Part shown: piece after piece, positions 58,689-62,352 of the stretch
Position numbering within the stretch: the first letter of the stretch is position 1
How the letters are laid out: the number at the start of each line of letters is the position of its first letter
Assembly (NCBI GenBank): GCA_964415975.1
Contig: CAYQCN010000002.1
Location: forward strand, 1 to 62,352
DNA length: 62,352 nt
Reading direction: 5' to 3'
Origin: CAYQCN01 sp964415975
GTDB lineage: Bacteria > Patescibacteriota > Saccharimonadia > QS-5-54-17
Program-made: the position numbers and the translations under genes
The notes under the pieces: generated by a model
Told to the model about the DNA's origin: nothing
What the model saw: the letters and a program-made list of their open reading frames with translations, nothing else
The model's database searches: none

Positions 58689-60154
58689 TGCCGCAAAAAG
58701 ATATACAGCCTTACCGTTCCGGTTATTTGGTGGATATAGGTATTGAGTGCCATGTCCAACTCAAAACAGATAGCAAGCTCTTCTGCGGCTGCAGCAATGA
58801 TGCACGCACGGCCAAGCCCAATACTACAGTCTGTCCTGTTTGTCTTGGTATGCCGGGCACCTTGCCGGTCCTTAACAAAAGAGCCGTAGAGCTTGCCGTG
58901 CAGGCCGGTAGTGCCTTAGATGCCGAGATTGCAAGTGAGACTAAATTTGATCGCAAAAACTACTTTTATCCTGACTTGCCAAAGGGCTACCAGATCACGC
59001 AGTATGATCAGCCGATAGTAGGTCGGGGTGCTGTAGATGTGCCACTGGATGGCGAATCTTTTGAAGTTGGCATCACAAGAGCTCATATGGAGGAAGATGC
59101 CGGCAAGCTAACCCATCCTGATGACGCTGAATACTCACTGGTCGACCTCAATAGAGCCGGAACTCCACTTATAGAGATAGTTTCAGAGCCCGATATACAC
59201 TCGCCGGCTCAAGCCAAGGCTTATGCCCAGGAGCTCTATTTTCGCATGCTTTATGCTGGGGTGTCGGATGTAGATATGTATCACGGTAATATGAGGTTTG
59301 ACTTAAATATCAGCGTCCGCAAACCGGACTCAATCCAGATGGGGATTCGTACGGAAACCAAGAACCTTAATTCATTTCGCAGCATAGAGGCGGCAGCTGA
59401 ATATGAGATCGGACGCCAGATTGGAGTCATCGAATCGGGCGGCTCAATCACCCAGGAGACTCGCGGCTGGGACGAACAGAAAACCTACGCCATGCGCAGC
59501 AAGGAAGAGGCCGACGATTATCGTTATTTTCCAGAGCCTGACATACCACCACTAGTTATAACTGAAAGCATCAAGCAATCGACCTTGAGCGATATGCCCA
59601 CCACGCTTTCGCAGATAAGAGAGCAGTTCAATGCAGCCAATTTGTCTCAAACCCAGCAAGAGGCACTATTAAATCAGCCTAGGCTGGCTCGCTTACAACA
59701 AGAAATAATAGCCTCTGGTGAATATAGCGAGCAGACAGTTAGCCGGATAGCCAACTGGATGACAACCGAAGTAGTCAGGTTGGTGCGTGATGGTAGTTTT
59801 GACTGGGATTCTTATCGATTAGATGAAGCTGGATTGGTGGAGTTGGCTGCAATGGTAGACGCGGGTGATTTGAGCTCGACTGGTGCTAAGCAAGTTTTAA
59901 GTATAATGCTAAAGGAAAAGGCCAGCCCCAAAGAGATAGCCCAAAGAGAACAGCTCTTGCAAGTATCTGACTCGGGAGAGCTCGAACAAATAGTAGACCA
60001 AGTGATTGCGGATAACTCTAAGGCTGCAGATGATGTTAGAGGTGGCGAGTCTAAAGCGATAGGCTTTTTGACAGGTCAGGTTATGAAGGCTAGCCAAGGT
60101 AGAGCCAATCCGCAAAAAGTAAATGAGCTCTTGCGGCAGAAGCTAAAAAATTAA
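58688..60154 (+). CDS. gatB: Asp/Glu-tRNA amidotransferase subunit B
   Basis: 488 aa kinase/tRNA-binding subunit. GIECHVQLKT opens it; the zinc site shows as CGC and CPVCLGMPG; RKNYFYPDLPKGYQITQYD and MRFDLNISVR are family hallmarks. The C-terminal YqeY-like tail ends GQVMKASQGRANPQKVNELL. The start shares one base with the stop of the HEPN-like gene (TGATG), so all four genes are translationally linked. Confidence 0.97.
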   Translation: MPQKDIQPYRSGYLVDIGIECHVQLKTDSKLFCGCSNDARTAKPNTTVCPVCLGMPGTLPVLNKRAVELAVQAGSALDAEIASETKFDRKNYFYPDLPKGYQITQYDQPIVGRGAVDVPLDGESFEVGITRAHMEEDAGKLTHPDDAEYSLVDLNRAGTPLIEIVSEPDIHSPAQAKAYAQELYFRMLYAGVSDVDMYHGNMRFDLNISVRKPDSIQMGIRTETKNLNSFRSIEAAAEYEIGRQIGVIESGGSITQETRGWDEQKTYAMRSKEEADDYRYFPEPDIPPLVITESIKQSTLSDMPTTLSQIREQFNAANLSQTQQEALLNQPRLARLQQEIIASGEYSEQTVSRIANWMTTEVVRLVRDGSFDWDSYRLDEAGLVELAAMVDAGDLSSTGAKQVLSIMLKEKASPKEIAQREQLLQVSDSGELEQIVDQVIADNSKAADDVRGGESKAIGFLTGQVMKASQGRANPQKVNELLRQKLKN

Positions 60155-60185
60155 GCTGAGTAACAATCCTCATCTGGCTCTAGTT

Positions 60186-60194
60186 TGCTACAAT
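60186..60194 (+). promoter_or_regulatory. galU promoter, extended -10
   Basis: TGC-TACAAT with start near 60201. The leader of about 29 nt contains the ribosome site AAAGGA. Confidence 0.55.
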
Positions 60195-60229
60195 TAAACA
60201 CAACAACTAGCCACAGAAAGGAACCCAAT

Positions 60230-61102
60230 ATGCAACGCAAAGTAACTAAGGCTATCATACCTGCAGCCGGCCTAGGTACGCGCTTTTTGCCTCAAACAAA
60301 AGCTATGCCCAAAGAAATGCTACCCATCATAGATAAGCCTGTCATCCAATACATAGTAGAGGAAGCCGTTTCGGCCGGAGTTACCGATATTATTATAGTT
60401 ACCGGTGCTCATAAGCGTGCAATTGAAGACCATTTCGACCACCAGCATGAGCTAGAGCAGCAGCTTAAAGTTAAGGGCAAGGGTAAGTTGGCGAGCGACC
60501 TAGAGAGCATTGCCGAGATGGCCAACTTCGTCTATTTGAGACAAAAAGGAGTCCCGGGCAATGGTACCCCCGTATTAAATTCATCCCACCTTATAGATAA
60601 AGACGAACCCTTCCTGGTTCTGTTTGCCGATGATATGTTCCATGCCAAGAAGCCACGAGCTACTCAGTTGGTCGAGACATATGAAAAACTAGGCAGACCA
60701 GTCATGTCTTTGATGGAAGTAGAGGGCCCAAGTATAAGTAAATACGGAGTAATAGAGCCGGGAGAGCAGGTGGATGATAGTACGTTCAAAGTTGAGCGAG
60801 TAGTGGAGAAGCCGGCCTATGAAGATGCTCCCTCCAAATATGCTGCAATCAGTGGCTATGTACTTAATCGTGAAGTTATAGACTCGCTGGCAGAGCAGTC
60901 ACCTGATGACACAGGTGAGGTGTACCTTACGTCGGCCATTAATCAGGTCGCAAAATCGAGCGAGGTATACGGCCACATACTCCAAGGCAAGTGGCATGAC
61001 ACGGGCAATAAGCAGCGTTATTTAGAGGCGGTGGTCGATATGGCGCTAGAAGATCCAGAGCTGGCTGATGAATTTAGAGAGTATCTGCGCTCTGTTGTTT
61101 AA
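60230..61102 (+). CDS. galU: UTP-glucose-1-phosphate uridylyltransferase
   Basis: Makes UDP-glucose for glycolipids, teichoic-type polymers or capsule. 290 aa from the ATG at 60230, chosen for the AAAGGA site. The nucleotide-binding motif is IPAAGLGTRFLPQTKAMPKEMLP; VIQYIVEEAVSAGVTDII, LFADDM and GEVYLTSAINQ follow. No sugar transferase gene is adjacent. Confidence 0.95.
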   Translation: MQRKVTKAIIPAAGLGTRFLPQTKAMPKEMLPIIDKPVIQYIVEEAVSAGVTDIIIVTGAHKRAIEDHFDHQHELEQQLKVKGKGKLASDLESIAEMANFVYLRQKGVPGNGTPVLNSSHLIDKDEPFLVLFADDMFHAKKPRATQLVETYEKLGRPVMSLMEVEGPSISKYGVIEPGEQVDDSTFKVERVVEKPAYEDAPSKYAAISGYVLNREVIDSLAEQSPDDTGEVYLTSAINQVAKSSEVYGHILQGKWHDTGNKQRYLEAVVDMALEDPELADEFREYLRSVV

Positions 61103-61155
61103 AAATACTAAGCACAAGCCTTTCGTGGACGGCAATAAACTGTTAATATAAACTC

Positions 61156-61410
61156 ATGGCGGCTTTTGAAGTACTAGTCTTAATACTTAGCATTTTCTTA
61201 GCTATTTTTTTAGTGATTGGAATTGCAGTGCTGGTAGAGCTATTGAAGTTTGCCAGGCGTCTAAATGAGATGTCTGAAAAAGCAGATAGCTATATGGATG
61301 AGATACGTTCTACTCTGCTCAATGCCGTCAAGAAAACTGCTACTCCGACCATGATTATGTCCGGCATAGTGCAGTTTATGCGCAACACCAGAAGAAGTGA
61401 TAAAGATTAA
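61156..61410 (+). CDS. Small DUF948-like membrane protein
   Basis: 84 aa. One N-terminal span (VLVLILSIFLAIFLVIGIAV) then a helix (FARRLNEMSEKADSYMDEIR). This resembles DUF948/YtxG proteins, which in Bacillus pair with YtxH. A YtxH-like gene follows 22 nt later, which supports the reading. TGT-TAATAT lies 6 nt before the ATG (leaderless type). Confidence 0.72.
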   Translation: MAAFEVLVLILSIFLAIFLVIGIAVLVELLKFARRLNEMSEKADSYMDEIRSTLLNAVKKTATPTMIMSGIVQFMRNTRRSDKD

Positions 61411-61432
61411 TTTAAAATAGGAGGACACTAAA

Positions 61433-61720
61433 ATGTCTCAAGATAACAACGAGCAAAAAAACCACAAAAGCAAGTTTGCATTAGGCGCAGCTATAGGAGC
61501 AGTGGCTGGTGCAGTTGGCGGTCTTTTGTTCGCACCAAAGAGTGGCAAAGAGACACGCGAGGATCTTAAGGAAAAAGCCAAGGAAGTTGAAGCAGAAGCT
61601 AAAGATAAGTCTCAGGCAGCCAAGCGAAAAGCCAAAACAGCCAAGCGTGAAGCCAAAAAAACCGGAGAGCGCGTGCAACAGAAGGCTAAAAATGCCAAAG
61701 AGGCTATTAAAGACGAATAG
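61433..61720 (+). CDS. YtxH-domain protein
   Basis: 95 aa with a strong AGGAGG ribosome site. A Gly/Ala-rich hydrophobic hairpin (LGAAIGAVAGAVGGLLFAP) ends in the KSGKETRE motif of YtxH/GvpP-like proteins. A long, Lys/Ala-rich helix follows, apolipoprotein-like in composition. These are general stress or envelope proteins. The partner gene upstream has the matching YtxG-like layout. Confidence 0.85.
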   Translation: MSQDNNEQKNHKSKFALGAAIGAVAGAVGGLLFAPKSGKETREDLKEKAKEVEAEAKDKSQAAKRKAKTAKREAKKTGERVQQKAKNAKEAIKDE

Positions 61721-61768
61721 TCTAGCTATTTTCACGCCACAACTTACGTCTAAAATCTTAGAAACCAG

Positions 61769-62053
61769 ATGAAAAAATACACCGATCTCAAGAGTGATGA
61801 AGAGTATGCCAAGCTCGGTAAACTTTTGGTGCTAGCCATCCAGAGAGACAACCTAAATGTCACGCATGGATGGTGGCGCTATATAGGTATCAGTTTCGTT
61901 AGAGGGCTCTTTATGGGACTTGGCAGTGTAGTCGGTGCTACTATTTTGGTGGCGGCAGCTATATGGCTCATGGACATATTTGACTGGCTGCCCGTCATTG
62001 GTGAGTGGCTAGACGCATTTGGCAGTGAACTAGAAGAAGATCCGGCGCTATAA
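61769..62053 (+). CDS. DUF5665-like membrane protein
   Basis: 94 aa. One span (GLFMGLGSVVGATILVAAAIWLM) with a cytoplasmic N-terminal helix and the typical end WLPVIGEWLDAF. The FVRGLFMGLGSVVGAT phrase matches small DUF5665 membrane proteins. It follows the YtxH gene by 48 nt, so these three small envelope genes form a cluster. Confidence 0.75.
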   Translation: MKKYTDLKSDEEYAKLGKLLVLAIQRDNLNVTHGWWRYIGISFVRGLFMGLGSVVGATILVAAAIWLMDIFDWLPVIGEWLDAFGSELEEDPAL

Positions 62054-62080
62054 GTTTTAGTGCATTTTTGTATTGATTAC

Positions 62081-62109
62081 TTGACTGCCTAAAATGCTTG
62101 TGCTAAATT
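62081..62109 (+). promoter_or_regulatory. Strong promoter of the exported surface protein gene
   Basis: TTGACT, a 17-nt spacer ending in TGC, and TAAATT (extended -10). The leader of about 35 nt has the ribosome site AAAGGA. Near-consensus -35 plus extended -10 suggests high expression. Confidence 0.65.
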
Positions 62110-62150
62110 TAATTGCATAAAGTCTAAAAATAAATAAAAGGAAAAATAAA

Positions 62151-62352
62151 ATGAAATACGCCCCCAACATAAAACAGATTAAGTACCCACGACTGACATC
62201 GGTCTCAGCCATAGCAGTACTACTAGTTAGTGCTATGGTGCCGTTCATGGCGCAGGCTGGACAGCTGGGTAACCGCTCGCTAGAGCTAGGCTCAGCGGCA
62301 GCTGGGGCTGAGACTACCCACGACTTTTCATTCGATATCGGCACCTCTTCTA
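62151..62352 (+). CDS. Exported surface protein, N-terminal part (runs off the window)
   Basis: The first 67 residues are visible. A basic start is followed by a signal peptide (SAIAVLLVSAMVPFMAQAG) with a likely cleavage after AQA. The mature part begins GQLGNRSLELGSAAAGAET and DFSFDIG, the kind of beta-sandwich opening common in abundant Patescibacteria surface or pilin-like proteins. The strong promoter agrees with an abundant product. Confidence 0.75.
   Translation, partial: MKYAPNIKQIKYPRLTSVSAIAVLLVSAMVPFMAQAGQLGNRSLELGSAAAGAETTHDFSFDIGTSS

Overview
The window looks like a chromosome segment of a small-genome candidate-phyla-radiation bacterium (Patescibacteria), most likely Candidatus Saccharibacteria (TM7). 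The clues are densely packed genes joined by 1-20 nt overlaps, the standard code (TGA ends many genes), a split transketolase beside GAPDH, RpiB, Rpe, aldolase and a PfkB kinase, a short AlaRS, many single-span acidic surface proteins without recognisable family, and many genes whose start codon sits 6-9 nt after a TATAAT-like box, which implies leaderless mRNAs. The phylum call is an inference from gene content; no rRNA gene is present.

Layout. 1-1090: the 3' end of a structured RNA with a terminator, then a GC-richer island with one small foreign-looking gene. 1092-6566: lower glycolysis (pyk-pgk-tpiA) and two acidic membrane proteins. 6691-20197: PcrA/UvrD helicase, Nudix, an Rpf-like muralytic protein, PPC protein, RsmA, a GNAT-MerR fusion, a transglutaminase-fold protein lacking its cysteine, MetRS-TatD, cysteine desulfurase, DUF218 and MnmA. 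20380-29316: alaS, an FtsA/PilM-like ATPase with a baseplate-J-like membrane protein, ruvX-mltG, a LysM-CHAP hydrolase and obgE. 29404-37476: uvrA, tRNA hydroxylase TrhO, a cupredoxin, a HAD phosphatase and an ABC exporter. 37716-44390: RRM protein, LOG protein, a pterin dehydratase-like protein, a secreted/pilin-like cluster, an MscS-related protein, glutaredoxin plus a glutaredoxin-thioredoxin reductase fusion, and a second cupredoxin. 44510-53013: pyrophosphatase and the central sugar block (gap, rpiB, rpe, tktN, tktC, fba, pfkB, an unknown 413-aa protein, a LOG-like protein). 53084-56425: a tiny two-gene minus-strand operon, uvrB and an alpha/beta hydrolase. 56535-62352: gatC-gatA-(HEPN-like)-gatB, galU, three small envelope proteins and the start of an exported surface protein.

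Together the genes cover a fermentative sugar core (glycolysis plus the non-oxidative pentose phosphate pathway), nucleotide excision repair (UvrA, UvrB, UvrD/PcrA), tRNA charging and modification (MetRS, AlaRS, GatCAB, IscS-like, MnmA, TrhO), and a notable set of peptidoglycan-active exported proteins (Rpf-like, MltG, LysM-CHAP). That set fits a Gram-positive-type envelope and possibly an epibiotic life on another bacterium.

The least explained items are the coupled 61-aa plus 46-aa operon divergent from uvrB, a perfect 20-bp inverted repeat upstream of mnmA, a 16-bp palindrome between divergent redox and channel promoters, the membrane-anchored HEPN-like protein inside the gat operon, and the unknown protein translationally coupled to PfkB. 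No insertion sequence, CRISPR array, prophage or tRNA gene was recognised.
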